A stretch of 64,000 nucleotides of DNA from Leisingera caerulea DSM 24564 (GTDB lineage Bacteria; Pseudomonadota; Alphaproteobacteria; Rhodobacterales; Rhodobacteraceae), in the NCBI RefSeq assembly GCF_000473325.1, contig NZ_KI421513.1:1993217-2057216 (forward strand). The letters run 5' to 3'. A program made the position numbers and the translations under genes. The first letter of the stretch is position 1. Every line of letters starts with the position of its first letter. The notes below the pieces were generated by a model. It ran no database searches. It saw nothing but the letters and a program-made list of their open reading frames with translations, and was not told where the DNA came from. Of the stretch, positions 11,120-20,066 are shown in pieces.

Positions 11120-11545
11120 GAAGGCCGAGAACACCTGGCGATCCGGGTGCTGCGCAAGCTGAACTTAACCGAGGTCATCGGCGCCCTGACCGACCTGTTC
11201 ATCCTGCGAGGACCCCAAAATATGTGCGAAGCGACAGCGGGTCTGAGTTCGCCGCTCAGGCGGTGCGGGATTGGATCGCGGCCGCCGGCGCCAAGACGGC
11301 CTGCATTGAACCAGGAAGTCCTTGGGAGAACGGCTATGTTGAGAGCTTTAACGCCCGGTTCCGCGACGAGTTGCTGAACCGTGAAATCTTCTACTCACTG
11401 CTTGAAGCACAGATCATCATCAAAGGCCGGAGAAAACACGACAATACCAAACGGCCCTCCCAGTGCCTTGGGCTGCCGACCATCGGCTCCGGAAGCCATC
11501 GTCTTGATGGACCACAGGCCTATCATGCACCAACTTTCAATTTGG
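11120..11545 (+). pseudogene. IS3-family transposase OrfB, 3' fragment, frameshifted
   Basis: The C-terminal half of an IS3 DDE integrase, spread over three frames: RKLNLTEVIGALTDLFILRG, then YVRSDSGSEFAAQAVRDW...WENGYVESFNARFRDELLN...NTKRP, then [16 protein letters not shown]. The second Asp region (RSDSGSEF) and the Glu (YVESFNAR) are visible; the first Asp and all of OrfA are missing. At least two frameshifts make it a dead remnant. It lies between the right att-like repeat and the aldehyde dehydrogenase. Confidence 0.85.
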
Positions 11546-11734
11546 ACCACTTAAGAGATGCTGCTCATTGTCAGGCTCCCGGCAAATGCAATCATGCCGG
11601 TTTTTACATGCCCAACTCTGCGGCTTTCCACATAAACCTGAAATCACGGTGGCCGGATCTTGCACAGCTGCGCCAGCCATTACAAAACAACAGGTTGCGC
11701 CCACAGCGTTTTCCTCCCCAACTCAGCGGCCGGC

Positions 11735-11779
11735 AGGGACTTTGGTCGAATACCGCGGCTTCTGCCGATGGGTTAAGCC
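11735..11779 (+). promoter_or_regulatory. Candidate PQQ-regulon promoter box E (aldehyde dehydrogenase)
   Basis: Box GACTTTGGTCGAATACCG (11738-11755), then 18 bp, then TAAGCC (11774-11779) as a possible -10. It is about 90 bp before the aldehyde dehydrogenase ATG. The same arrangement recurs before five other units of the alcohol-oxidation locus. Confidence 0.5.
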
Positions 11780-11870
11780 TTTAGGCAGCACCGGATCGAG
11801 TGCCTGCAATCGAAGGTGCATGGCTGCCAGTTCCGCTGCATTTCTTGGATCAATTCTTGGGAGGAATGGA

Positions 11871-13415
11871 ATGAACATCCACACGAAAGGGCTGGCCAAT
11901 TCGGCACTGGACACTGCGCATCTGGGCGTCGAATTTCCGTTCAAGCCCCGCTATGGCAACTTTATCAATGGCGAATTCATTGAGCCCCGCTCGGGCCTGT
12001 ATTTCGAGAATACAACCCCGATCACCGGCGATGTGATTTGCGAAATCGCCCGCTCAAACGCCGAGGATGTCGAGGCGGCCCTGGATGCCGCCCATGCGGC
12101 GTTTCCGTCCTGGGGCAGGACCTCGACCACCGAGCGCGCCAACATGCTGCTGAAGATCGCCGATATCATGGAGGCGAACACCCAGCTTCTGGCCGCGGCG
12201 GAGACGCTGGACAACGGCAAGCCGATCCGCGAGTCGATCGCCGCCGACCTGGCGCTGTGTGTCGATCACTGGCGCTATTTCGCGGGCTGCATCCGCGCCG
12301 AGGAAGGCCATATCTCCGAAATCGACGCGGACACCTATGCCTACCACACCCCGGAACCGCTGGGCGTGGTGGGGCAGATCATCCCGTGGAACTTCCCGCT
12401 GCTGATGGCGGTATGGAAGCTGGCGCCGGCGCTGGCGGCGGGCAACTGTGTGGTGCTGAAACCGGCGGAGCAGACCCCGGCCTCGATCATGGTGCTGGCG
12501 GAGCTGATCGCCGACGTGCTGCCGGCGGGTGTCTTGAACATCGTCAATGGTTTCGGGCTGGAGGCGGGCAAGCCTCTGGCGTCGTCCAGCCGGATCGCCA
12601 AGATCGCCTTTACCGGCGAGACTACCACCGGGCGGTTGATCATGCAGTATGCCAGCCAGAACCTGATCCCGGTGACGCTGGAACTGGGCGGCAAGTCGCC
12701 GAACATCTTCTTTAAGGATGTGATGGCCGCCGATGACGCCTATTTCGACAAATGCCTGGAAGGCTTCACCATGTTTGCCCTGAACCAGGGCGAGGTCTGC
12801 ACCTGCCCCAGCCGGGCGCTGATCCAGGAGTCGATCTACGACGACTTCATGGGCCGGGCCATCGAACGGGTGAAGGCGGTGAAGCAGGGCAACCCGCTGT
12901 CGATGGACACGATGATCGGCGCCCAAGCCTCGACCGAGCAGAAGGAGAAGATCGCCTCCTACCTGCAGCTGGGCAAGGATGAGGGCGCTGAGCTGCTGAC
13001 CGGCGGCAATGTCTCCTCCCTGGAGGGGCTGGAGGGCGGCAACTACATCGAGCCGACCGTGTTCAAGGGACACAACAAGATGCGGATCTTCCAGGAGGAA
13101 ATCTTCGGGCCGGTGCTGTCCGTCACCACCTTTAAGGACGACGCCGAGGCGCTGGAAATCGCCAATGACACGCTTTACGGCCTGGGCGCCGGGGTGTGGA
13201 CCCGCGACACCAACCGCGCCTTCCGCTTTGGCCGCGGCATTCAGGCAGGCCGGGTCTGGACCAACTGCTATCATGCCTATCCGGCGCACGCGGCCTTCGG
13301 CGGCTACAAGCAGTCGGGCATCGGCCGGGAGAACCACAAGATGATGCTGGATCACTACCGCCAGACCAAGAACCTGCTGGTGAGCTACAGCCCCAACGCG
13401 CTGGGGTTCTTCTAA
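11871..13415 (+). CDS. exaC: NAD+-dependent aldehyde dehydrogenase, PQQ-alcohol-oxidation associated
   Basis: A 514-aa ALDH with the class motifs: cofactor fold [10 protein letters not shown], general-base region ELGGKSPN, catalytic cysteine in [12 protein letters not shown], and EEIFGPV. It oxidises the aldehyde (acetaldehyde or similar) made in the periplasm by the quinoprotein alcohol dehydrogenase to the carboxylate in the cytoplasm. The start at 11871 has GGGAGG 7 nt upstream; the ORF extends 101 codons further with no support and into IS debris. It is followed by DUF779, its usual partner, after a strong hairpin. Confidence 0.93.
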   Translation: MNIHTKGLANSALDTAHLGVEFPFKPRYGNFINGEFIEPRSGLYFENTTPITGDVICEIARSNAEDVEAALDAAHAAFPSWGRTSTTERANMLLKIADIMEANTQLLAAAETLDNGKPIRESIAADLALCVDHWRYFAGCIRAEEGHISEIDADTYAYHTPEPLGVVGQIIPWNFPLLMAVWKLAPALAAGNCVVLKPAEQTPASIMVLAELIADVLPAGVLNIVNGFGLEAGKPLASSSRIAKIAFTGETTTGRLIMQYASQNLIPVTLELGGKSPNIFFKDVMAADDAYFDKCLEGFTMFALNQGEVCTCPSRALIQESIYDDFMGRAIERVKAVKQGNPLSMDTMIGAQASTEQKEKIASYLQLGKDEGAELLTGGNVSSLEGLEGGNYIEPTVFKGHNKMRIFQEEIFGPVLSVTTFKDDAEALEIANDTLYGLGAGVWTRDTNRAFRFGRGIQAGRVWTNCYHAYPAHAAFGGYKQSGIGRENHKMMLDHYRQTKNLLVSYSPNALGFF

Positions 13416-13431
13416 GCAACCGCGTGACGGG

Positions 13432-13453
13432 CGGTCCCGGAATTCCGGGACCG
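13432..13453 (+). terminator. Hairpin/terminator between aldehyde dehydrogenase and DUF779 genes
   Basis: A perfect palindrome (CGGTCCCGG, AATT centre, mirror arm) is followed by TTTGCTTTT, the form of a rho-independent terminator. It is only 33 bp before the DUF779 ATG, so it probably lowers read-through into that gene or the gene has its own start. Confidence 0.7.
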
Positions 13454-13485
13454 TTTGCTTTTCCATTCAGCCTGGGGAGAGTGCA

Positions 13486-13833
13486 ATGACCGGAACAACC
13501 GGCATGACCGTGACAGCAACAGAGGCGGCGCTGGACCTGATCGGCGAACTGAAGTCGCGGTTCGGGGCGGATCTGCTGTTTCACCAGTCCGGCGGCTGCT
13601 GCGACGGGTCCGCGCCGATGTGCTTTCAGCAGGGCGATTACATCATCGGCGGCAGTGATGTGCTGGTTGGGGAGATCGGCGGGGTGCCGTTTTACATGAA
13701 TGCCGATCAGCATGCGCGCTGGCAGCACACCAGCCTGGTGATCGACGCCATCGACGGCATTGGCGGAATGTTCTCGCTGGAAAACGGCAGCGGCAAGCGG
13801 TTTCTGACCCGCTCGGACGTCTGCCAGCGCTGA
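13486..13833 (+). CDS. DUF779 protein
   Basis: A 115-aa protein with the DUF779 signature: HQSGGCCDGSAPMC near residue 40, then FQQGDY..GSDVLVGEI..VPFYM and DVCQR at the end. The Cys-Cys and later Cys could bind metal. The family is almost always found beside acetaldehyde-type aldehyde dehydrogenases, as here; its role is not established. It ends 17 bp from the convergent hybrid kinase. Confidence 0.88.
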   Translation: MTGTTGMTVTATEAALDLIGELKSRFGADLLFHQSGGCCDGSAPMCFQQGDYIIGGSDVLVGEIGGVPFYMNADQHARWQHTSLVIDAIDGIGGMFSLENGSGKRFLTRSDVCQR

Positions 13834-13850
13834 GGCGCACCGCGCCTTGC

Positions 13851-16052
13851 TCAGGTCAGCGCGCGCCCAAGGAAGCCGCGCAGCTCGCCGGTGTCAATCG
13901 GCTTGTGCAGCAGCACCGCGTTCAGCCTTGCGCAGGCTGCCGCCAGGTCCGGTGAGCGGTTGGCGGTTACCAGGCAGGCAGGTACTTGGCCGTGTTGCGC
14001 CCGGAGCGCAGCAATTGCATCGGTTCCCAGCGCGCCGTCGTCCAGCTGGTAATCGGCGATGATTGCGTCCGGGCCGATGTCGATTTCCTGCAGAAGCGAA
14101 CTTGCTTCGGCGCAGCTGGCGCAGGGCAGCACGTTCAGCCCCCAGCCGTCGAGCGTGTTCTCCAGCGCCGCCCTGAGGCCGGCATCGTTTTCGATCAGCA
14201 CCACAATCCGGTTTTTGAACGGCACCGCGGCGCCGTTACCGGGGGCGGGCAGCGGCGACGGCGCGCGCGCTGCGGTGCTCAGCGGCAGCTCCACCGAAAA
14301 GCAGGTGCCGCGCCCGACCTCTGAGGTGAGGTTCAGCGGATGTTTCAGCAGCCGACAGGCCCGCTCAACAATGGCGAGGCCCAGCCCCATGCCGTCCGAC
14401 GGGCTGGCCTTGGCGTTAAGCCGCTGAAACTCCTGAAATACCCTGTCCTGATGCTCCGTCGGGATGCCAGGGCCGGTGTCACGGACTTCCAGCAGCACCC
14501 GGCTGCGGCGTTGCCGCACCCCGATCAGAACCTTACCGCTATCAGTGTAGCGCACCGCGTTGGAGGCGAGATTCTGCAGGATGCGGCGGAGGTAAGCGGC
14601 GTCGCTTTCCACCACCGCGCCGCTGCGCACGACCCGGAATTCCAGCCCTTTGAGCCGGGCAACCGGTTCCAGCTCGTCCTTCAGCTGGTCCAGCATGCCG
14701 CTCAGGCTGATGGCGGTCCGGTCAATCGCAGCCAGGCCGGAGTCGAGCTTGGAGATGTCCAGAAGGGCGCCGAGGATACGCTCGACCGCGACAAGCGCGT
14801 TGCCGGCCTTGGCCGCCCGGTCCCTGAAGCCCGGATCCTGGAGATCATCCTCCAGCGAGCCGACATAAAGCTTGGCGGCGGACAGCGGTTGCAGCAGGTC
14901 GTGGCTGGCGGCGGCGACAAACCGCGATTTGGAGGCATTGGCGCGCTCCGCCTCCGACAGCGCGTCCTCCAGCTCCAGCGTCCGTTCGGCCACCCGCTGC
15001 TCCAGCGTTTCGTTGACCTGCGAAATAGTGCGGACCGCGGCGCGTTCGGCGGTGACATCGGTAAAGCTGATGACAAATCCCTTGTCGGGCATTTGCTGCG
15101 CAAAGACCGCGAGGATGCGGTCGCGGCCCATTCCGATCTCGAATGACAGGGGTGCCCGCTTGGCGCTGCTGGCCACCCAGGCCTCGATCTCCTCCAGCCG
15201 GGTGCCGCCCAGGATGCGGATGCTGCCGGCGGCCTGGCGGTAGAGGGTCGCGAAAAACATGCCCAGCTGGAACTTGCCCGCGGGCATCGACAGCAACTCT
15301 CCGGCGCGGCGGTTCCAGCCGACCAGGCGGTTTTGGGCATCGAAGATGCAGACACCCTGGTCGAGATGCTCCAGCGTTGCCTTGATGACGCGCGACTGAT
15401 CGTCCAGCAGCCGCTCGCGCTCCTGCCGCTCCAGCCGCATCATGTCGGTGATATCGGTCTGCAGGATCACGGTGCCGCCGTCGGAGGTGCGGTGCTCGCT
15501 GACCTGCAGCCAGCTGTTCCCGGCCATCATCACGTTGAACACCGCATGGTCGTCCTTGTGGCGGGCGATCCGGTAAGCTTCCCAGCCGGCGGCGGTCTCC
15601 CCCTCTGGCAGCGCCAGATGAGCGCTGGTCGCCACCAGGTTCACATAGTCGGCAAATTCCAGCCCCGGCCGCAGCAAGTGGTAGATATCGGCCAGGTGCT
15701 TGCCAAACCGGGTGTTGCACATGACGAGCACATCCTGTGCGTCAAACAGGGCAAAGCCTTCCTGCACCGTCTCAATCGCATTGGCCAGGTTGGCGCGGGC
15801 GGCCTCGGTTTCGGCATTTGCCAGCGCCAGTCTGGCGTTTGATTCATTGAGCAAGTCCAGCGCGTGCTCCAGCTCGCGGGTGCGCACGCGCACCTCCTCC
15901 TCCAGCATCACTGCGCGCTGGAACTGGGCATACGCCTCGCCGGAGGCATCCGAGCTTTGCTCGGCCCGGCGCATCAGGGTTTCGACGATTTTCAGAAGCT
16001 TCTGGTTCTGCCGTTCCGGCGGGTCACTGGGGTCGATCAGCTCATGCACCAT
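13851..16052 (-). CDS. Hybrid sensor histidine kinase (NahK/ErcS'-like)
   Basis: A 733-aa soluble kinase without membrane helices. An N-terminal coiled coil (about 10-100) is followed by two PAS-type domains (about 100-230 and 235-360, the latter with GVCIFDAQNRLVGWNRRA), a HisKA domain with His384 in ASHDLLQP, an ATPase domain (NLASNAVRYTD; DTGPGIP; GMGLGLAIV) and a C-terminal receiver with Asp667 (IIADYQLDD). It lies 3 nt after the FIST gene, as in Pseudomonas aeruginosa where the NO sensor NosP inhibits the adjacent kinase NahK/ErcS' within the ethanol-oxidation regulatory region. It probably controls the LuxR regulator of this locus; this is inference from synteny. Confidence 0.88.
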   Translation of the reverse strand: MVHELIDPSDPPERQNQKLLKIVETLMRRAEQSSDASGEAYAQFQRAVMLEEEVRVRTRELEHALDLLNESNARLALANAETEAARANLANAIETVQEGFALFDAQDVLVMCNTRFGKHLADIYHLLRPGLEFADYVNLVATSAHLALPEGETAAGWEAYRIARHKDDHAVFNVMMAGNSWLQVSEHRTSDGGTVILQTDITDMMRLERQERERLLDDQSRVIKATLEHLDQGVCIFDAQNRLVGWNRRAGELLSMPAGKFQLGMFFATLYRQAAGSIRILGGTRLEEIEAWVASSAKRAPLSFEIGMGRDRILAVFAQQMPDKGFVISFTDVTAERAAVRTISQVNETLEQRVAERTLELEDALSEAERANASKSRFVAAASHDLLQPLSAAKLYVGSLEDDLQDPGFRDRAAKAGNALVAVERILGALLDISKLDSGLAAIDRTAISLSGMLDQLKDELEPVARLKGLEFRVVRSGAVVESDAAYLRRILQNLASNAVRYTDSGKVLIGVRQRRSRVLLEVRDTGPGIPTEHQDRVFQEFQRLNAKASPSDGMGLGLAIVERACRLLKHPLNLTSEVGRGTCFSVELPLSTAARAPSPLPAPGNGAAVPFKNRIVVLIENDAGLRAALENTLDGWGLNVLPCASCAEASSLLQEIDIGPDAIIADYQLDDGALGTDAIAALRAQHGQVPACLVTANRSPDLAAACARLNAVLLHKPIDTGELRGFLGRALT

Positions 16053-16055
16053 TGC

Positions 16056-17225
16056 TCAGCCCTCGTCCGGCAGGTAGATCGCCACTCCGGTCAGGGTCTG
16101 GTTGACATGCATTGAATTAATCTGCTCGCCATAGGTCGAAAAGCCAACCACCCGGTTGTCGCGCAGGATGCGGGAAATGTCCTGCGAGACCTGTTTTTGC
16201 TGCGCTTCCAGCCGCCGCAGGATGCAGTCGCAGGCCAGGATGATCTCGGGGCGGCGCTTGGCGCTGAGGGCGGCCATCTCGCGCTCCAGGTGGGTCACCA
16301 TGTCCTCCGGCTCTGCCAGGGTCAGCACCACGCCCTCGTCAATGGCGGAGAAGAACACAAGCTCGTCATTGTCGGCGACGCGCTGGATGGCGCGCACGTG
16401 GTGCTGGTCGCCGAATTGCACGGCGACGGGGTGCGCGGCAAAGGTGAAGGCGGTCAGCTGCTCCGGGTCCTTGCCCAGCACCCGGGCGTATTCGCGGGCA
16501 GCGGGTTCAGCATTGATTTCATGCACCACCCGTCGGGCCGGGTCAGCCCCGGTCACCACCATGCGCTTTTCCGAGGGGATCAGGTGGTCAGTTTTAAACA
16601 CCTCGATCGGGCAGCGGCTGCGGATCTGGATCAGAATGGCGGCGTTGGAATGAGCCTGGCCGCCATGCAGCACAAAGGTTTTGCCAAAGTTGGTGCCGTC
16701 GCCCGCCGAGCCGCCGAAGAAGGCCACCGGCCCCAGCCCGACCGACAATTGCGAGGTCAGCGTGTCTTCCTTGGTGGAGAGCCCATCAACCAGCAGGAAG
16801 GTGAAGTCCGAGACCCAGTCCCCGGTGTTCTGCGCCATGTGATTGCGGTTGCGGATCATCCGTTCGATCACGCTGTGCGGATCGAAGCTGTCGAGGTCTT
16901 CGATCAGGATGGTGCGGGTCTGGAAATGCGACTGGGCAAAGCCGATGGCGACGATCTCGCCCTCAACATAGCCGGCTGCTGAAATTTCTCCTGCAGAGGT
17001 GCAGCCGACAACCTGCGCCGGGGCAAACCGGCGCTGGGCCTCGTCGATCAGCCGCGCAACGTCGGTGTCCGGAGACAGAAACAGAACCACCAGCGATAGG
17101 CCATTCGGGTTCAGCGCCTGTGCCAGTTGCTCGACAGCGTCCGCCGCCCGGCAGTCAACCGAGCCGGACCGGACAACCTGCGGTTTCGTCATGGTTGCAC
17201 CCGACGGACCATGGACAGGGCCCAT
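16056..17225 (-). CDS. FIST-domain sensor protein (NosP-like)
   Basis: A 389-aa protein with FIST_N (VVLFLSPDTDVARLIDEAQRRF...VVGCTSAGEI) and FIST_C (about 240-370, ending GFSTYGEQ). The GCTSAGE and STYGEQ motifs are typical. In P. aeruginosa the same family member NosP binds haem and NO and acts on the neighbouring hybrid kinase. The ATG at 17225 is preferred over an internal one because a strong GGGGAGGAG precedes it. Cotranscribed with the LuxR regulator upstream (33 bp) and the kinase downstream (3 bp). Confidence 0.87.
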   Translation of the reverse strand: MGPVHGPSGATMTKPQVVRSGSVDCRAADAVEQLAQALNPNGLSLVVLFLSPDTDVARLIDEAQRRFAPAQVVGCTSAGEISAAGYVEGEIVAIGFAQSHFQTRTILIEDLDSFDPHSVIERMIRNRNHMAQNTGDWVSDFTFLLVDGLSTKEDTLTSQLSVGLGPVAFFGGSAGDGTNFGKTFVLHGGQAHSNAAILIQIRSRCPIEVFKTDHLIPSEKRMVVTGADPARRVVHEINAEPAAREYARVLGKDPEQLTAFTFAAHPVAVQFGDQHHVRAIQRVADNDELVFFSAIDEGVVLTLAEPEDMVTHLEREMAALSAKRRPEIILACDCILRRLEAQQKQVSQDISRILRDNRVVGFSTYGEQINSMHVNQTLTGVAIYLPDEG

Positions 17226-17258
17226 CGCCTTTCTCCTCCCCGAATTTCGTCCGCCAGA

Positions 17259-17954
17259 CTAGGCGGACGGCGGCGTGTCTTGCAAGACGTTTGCAAAACT
17301 CGCCTGCTTGGCGGCCAGCACCGCCTGGGTGCGGCTTTGCACCCCCAGTTTGCGCATGATGGCTGTGATATGCGCCTTGACCGTGGTCTCGGCGATCGAC
17401 AGGTCATAGGCGATCTGCTTGTTCAGCTTGCCTTCGCAGATCAACTGCAGGATCCGGGCCTGCTGATTGGTCAGCTGCGACAGCCGTTGCAGCACGTCGT
17501 TGCTGCTGCCGCCGTTGTCTTCCAGCAATACGTATCCGTCGGGCAGGAACACCTTGCCCTGATTGATCGCCTCTACCGCCTTCTGAAACACGTCGCGCTG
17601 GCTGTGCTTGGGAATGAAGCCGTTGGCACCGGCATGGATCACGGAGCTGACAATCCGGTTGTCGGCCATCGAGGAGACGACCAGGATCGGGCAGTCCGTC
17701 ACCTTGCGCAGGCGCAGCAGCCCGTCCAATCCGTTGACGTCCGGCAGGTTCAGGTCCAGCACCACCAGGTCGATGCGGATACCCCCGCCGATCATGTCGA
17801 GCGCGGCCTGCAGGGCCGGCGCGGTGTGCATGCTGCTGATCGCGGTCACCGCCTGCAAGGTCATCGCCAGGGCGTCACAGAACAGCGGGTGGTCATCCAC
17901 CAGCAGCGCCGCATTGAACCTCGGAGTGGCCGGCGTGTCCGTGTGTGTTGGCAT
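17259..17954 (-). CDS. LuxR-family response regulator (ErbR/AgmR type)
   Basis: A 231-aa NarL-type regulator: receiver domain with acidic pair near LLVDDHP, phospho-acceptor Asp in LVVLDLNLPDV and Lys in FIPKHSQ; LuxR HTH at about 170-225 (LTNQQARILQLICEGKLNKQIAYDLSIAETTVKAHITAIMRKL, shortened here to its features). Family members ErbR/AgmR/ExaE activate quinoprotein alcohol dehydrogenase genes. The ATG at 17954 is chosen over a TTG at 17993 because the candidate -10 lies at 17984-17989. It probably reads the box found before the locus promoters, including its own. Confidence 0.88.
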   Translation of the reverse strand: MPTHTDTPATPRFNAALLVDDHPLFCDALAMTLQAVTAISSMHTAPALQAALDMIGGGIRIDLVVLDLNLPDVNGLDGLLRLRKVTDCPILVVSSMADNRIVSSVIHAGANGFIPKHSQRDVFQKAVEAINQGKVFLPDGYVLLEDNGGSSNDVLQRLSQLTNQQARILQLICEGKLNKQIAYDLSIAETTVKAHITAIMRKLGVQSRTQAVLAAKQASFANVLQDTPPSA

Positions 17955-17983
17955 ATCTGCACCAGAGCTGTTGTTTTCCTGCC

Positions 17984-18028
17984 AGCTTAGCAAGCGGGCA
18001 GCTGCAGGTGTATACGCCTAAAGTCGCA
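17984..18028 (-). promoter_or_regulatory. Candidate PQQ-regulon promoter box F (regulator operon)
   Basis: On the minus strand, GACTTTAGGCGTATACAC, 18 bp, then TAAGCT. It precedes the LuxR regulator ATG by 30 bp from the -10. It fits autoregulation of the regulator-sensor-kinase operon. Pattern found by eye. Confidence 0.45.
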
Positions 18029-18034
18029 TAAGGC

Positions 18035-18060
18035 AGGCGCGCCCCGCAGGAGGCGCGCCT
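18035..18060 (-). terminator. GC-rich hairpin after the quinoprotein dehydrogenase gene
   Basis: Perfect 9-bp arms AGGCGCGCC / GGCGCGCCT with an 8-nt loop, 34 bp beyond the alcohol dehydrogenase stop. No clear U-run follows, so it may be a weak terminator or a 3' stabiliser; it separates that gene from the regulator promoter. Confidence 0.55.
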
Positions 18061-18094
18061 GAGTTCGTGTAATGTGCCTTTGACCGGTGCGGGA

Positions 18095-19861
18095 TCAGTC
18101 TGCCTGAGCCAGTTGGCGGGGCAGGCGGAAGGTCCAGAGCATGCCGCCCTGGTTCAGGTAGTTGACCTTCTTGGCCACCTCGCCGCCCCACAGCGGCACC
18201 GCACCGCCCCAGCCGGAAATGACAGAGACATACTGCTCGCCGTTCTGTTCCCAGGTGATCGGCTGGCCGACAATGCCGGAGCCGGTCTGGAACGACCACA
18301 GTTCCTCGCCGGTTTCGTCGTCAAAGGCGATGAAGCGGCCCTCGGGGGTGCCGGTGAACACCAGGCCGCCCGCAGTGGTCATCACCCCGGCCCAGAGCGG
18401 TGCGTCGTTCTTGAATTCCCACTTGATCTCGCCGGTGTCCGGGTCGATCGCCTTGAGGCTGCCGATATGGTCCTCGTAGTTCGGCTTGATTGTGAAACCC
18501 GCGCCCAGATAGGCGGCGCCCTTCTTGTAGCTGATCGGCTCGTTCCAGATGTCCATGCCCCATTCGTTCGAGGGCACATAGAAGTTGCCGGTGTTCTGCG
18601 AGAACGCCATCGGCATCCAGTTCTTGCCGCCCAGGAACGACGGCGAGGCAAAGATCACCTCGCCCTTGTTGCCATCGGCTGCGTCCGCCGGGTTGCCGGG
18701 GCGGTTGTCCTCGTTGAACACCGGGCGGCCGGTGTCGTCGATGCGCTCAGCCCAGGTGATGTCCTTGACGAAGGGCGTTGCGCTGACGAATTTACCGTCC
18801 TCGCGGTTCAGAACATAGAAAAAGCCGTTGCGGTCGGCAGTGGCAAAGCGCTTGTTGCCGCTGCGGTCGGTGTAGGCGACCACCTCGTTCACGCCGTCAT
18901 AATCCCAGCCCTCGCGCGGGGTGGTCTGGAAGTGCCACTTGATCTCGCCGTTCGAAGGATCGATGCCGATGCGGCTGGCAGCGTAAAGGTTATCGCCCGC
19001 GTTGCCCTCGACCGGGGTGCCCGCGTTGCGCAGGTGGCTGTTCCAGGGCGCCGGGTTGCCGGCGCCGAAGACCAGCGTATCTGTCTCCGCATCATAGGAG
19101 CCGCCAAGCCAGGTGGCGCCGCCGCCGGTCTTCCACATGTCGCCCGGCCAGGTGGCGTTCAGGGTGCCGGTCATGGTGCTGTCCTCACCCTTGAAGGTGC
19201 CCATGTGGCCCTCGATCACCGGCCGGGTCCAGACCAGCTCGCCGGTTTCAGCGTCGCGCGCCTGCACCTCGCCGACGATGCCGAATTCGCCGCCGGAGTT
19301 GCCGGTGATCACCAGTCCGTTGACGATCAGCGGTGCCGCGGTCATCGAATAGCCGGCCTTGTAGTCGGCCACCTTTTTGCGCCATTTCACGTCACCAGTC
19401 TTCAGGTCCAGCGCCACGATGCGGGCGTCCAGCGTGCCGAAAAAGAAGGTGTCGCCATAGATAGCGCCGCCGCGGTTCACCACATCGCAGCAGGGCAGGA
19501 TGCCTTCGGGCAGCCGGGCGTCGTATTGCCAGATCTCCTGACCGGTCTCGACGTCGATGGCATAAACCCGGCTGTAGGAGCCAGTGATATACATGATGCC
19601 ATCATAGATCAGCGGCTGGGTTTCCTGGCCGCGCTGCTTCTCGCCGCCGAGGCTGAAGGCCCAGGCAGGCACCAGGTTTGCGACGTTGTCCTTGTTCAAA
19701 GTGTCCAGCGGGCTGTAGCGCTGCAGGTGCCGCCCCATCCCGTTGGTGACCACCTGCGTGGTGGTCGTCTGGTCGTTCTTGAGGTCGTCTTCGGTGACCC
19801 CGGCGTGGCTGACGCCCGCCATCATGGTCCCTGCGGCGACCGCCGTGATGAAGCGGTTCAT
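18095..19861 (-). CDS. PQQ-dependent alcohol dehydrogenase, periplasmic, lanthanide-type active site
   Basis: A 588-aa quinoprotein. An N-terminal signal peptide (about 20 residues, cleavage near SHA-G) is followed by an eight-bladed propeller with repeated tryptophan-docking segments ([26 protein letters not shown]). Adjacent cysteines Cys124-Cys125 form the vicinal disulphide over PQQ. The catalytic Asp is Asp320 in GWDYDG; residue 322 is also Asp. This extra Asp, two residues on, is the known marker of lanthanide-dependent enzymes (XoxF, PedH) and is Ala or Ser in calcium enzymes (MxaF, ExaA). No cytochrome domain, so it is the soluble type I class that passes electrons to cytochrome c550 (PedF, 24.4 kb). 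GGGAGGAG before the ATG. Confidence 0.93.
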   Translation of the reverse strand: MNRFITAVAAGTMMAGVSHAGVTEDDLKNDQTTTTQVVTNGMGRHLQRYSPLDTLNKDNVANLVPAWAFSLGGEKQRGQETQPLIYDGIMYITGSYSRVYAIDVETGQEIWQYDARLPEGILPCCDVVNRGGAIYGDTFFFGTLDARIVALDLKTGDVKWRKKVADYKAGYSMTAAPLIVNGLVITGNSGGEFGIVGEVQARDAETGELVWTRPVIEGHMGTFKGEDSTMTGTLNATWPGDMWKTGGGATWLGGSYDAETDTLVFGAGNPAPWNSHLRNAGTPVEGNAGDNLYAASRIGIDPSNGEIKWHFQTTPREGWDYDGVNEVVAYTDRSGNKRFATADRNGFFYVLNREDGKFVSATPFVKDITWAERIDDTGRPVFNEDNRPGNPADAADGNKGEVIFASPSFLGGKNWMPMAFSQNTGNFYVPSNEWGMDIWNEPISYKKGAAYLGAGFTIKPNYEDHIGSLKAIDPDTGEIKWEFKNDAPLWAGVMTTAGGLVFTGTPEGRFIAFDDETGEELWSFQTGSGIVGQPITWEQNGEQYVSVISGWGGAVPLWGGEVAKKVNYLNQGGMLWTFRLPRQLAQAD

Positions 19862-19924
19862 GGGCTCCTCCCTTTCATTGGATCCTCAACAGCCACGGCC
19901 CGGTGCGGGCTGCCGGCCTGCCAC

Positions 19925-19969
19925 AGTATCCAAAGCGCACCGAAAGAGCGGTATTGCACAATGGTCGTA
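19925..19969 (-). promoter_or_regulatory. Candidate PQQ-regulon promoter box A (alcohol dehydrogenase)
   Basis: Minus strand: TAC + GACCATTGTGCAATACCG (full box 19949-19969), 18 bp, then GATACT as -10 (19925-19930). The -10 is 64 bp from the dehydrogenase ATG. Confidence 0.5.
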
Positions 19970-20066
19970 TGCGGGCGGCGGGAGGGGCAGGGCGCAACGC
20001 GGCAGAACCCGGCGCCTTGCAGCCCGGGTTTGCGGTGTAATTGCCCGCGATGCGGGCGAGGGCGGT

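Noticed and set aside
12054..13466. 470-codon minus-strand ORF
   Set aside because: Antisense shadow of the aldehyde dehydrogenase; composition is typical of GC-rich antisense frames.
17955..17993. TTG start for the LuxR regulator
   Set aside because: No ribosome site and it lies upstream of the candidate -10 at 17984-17989.
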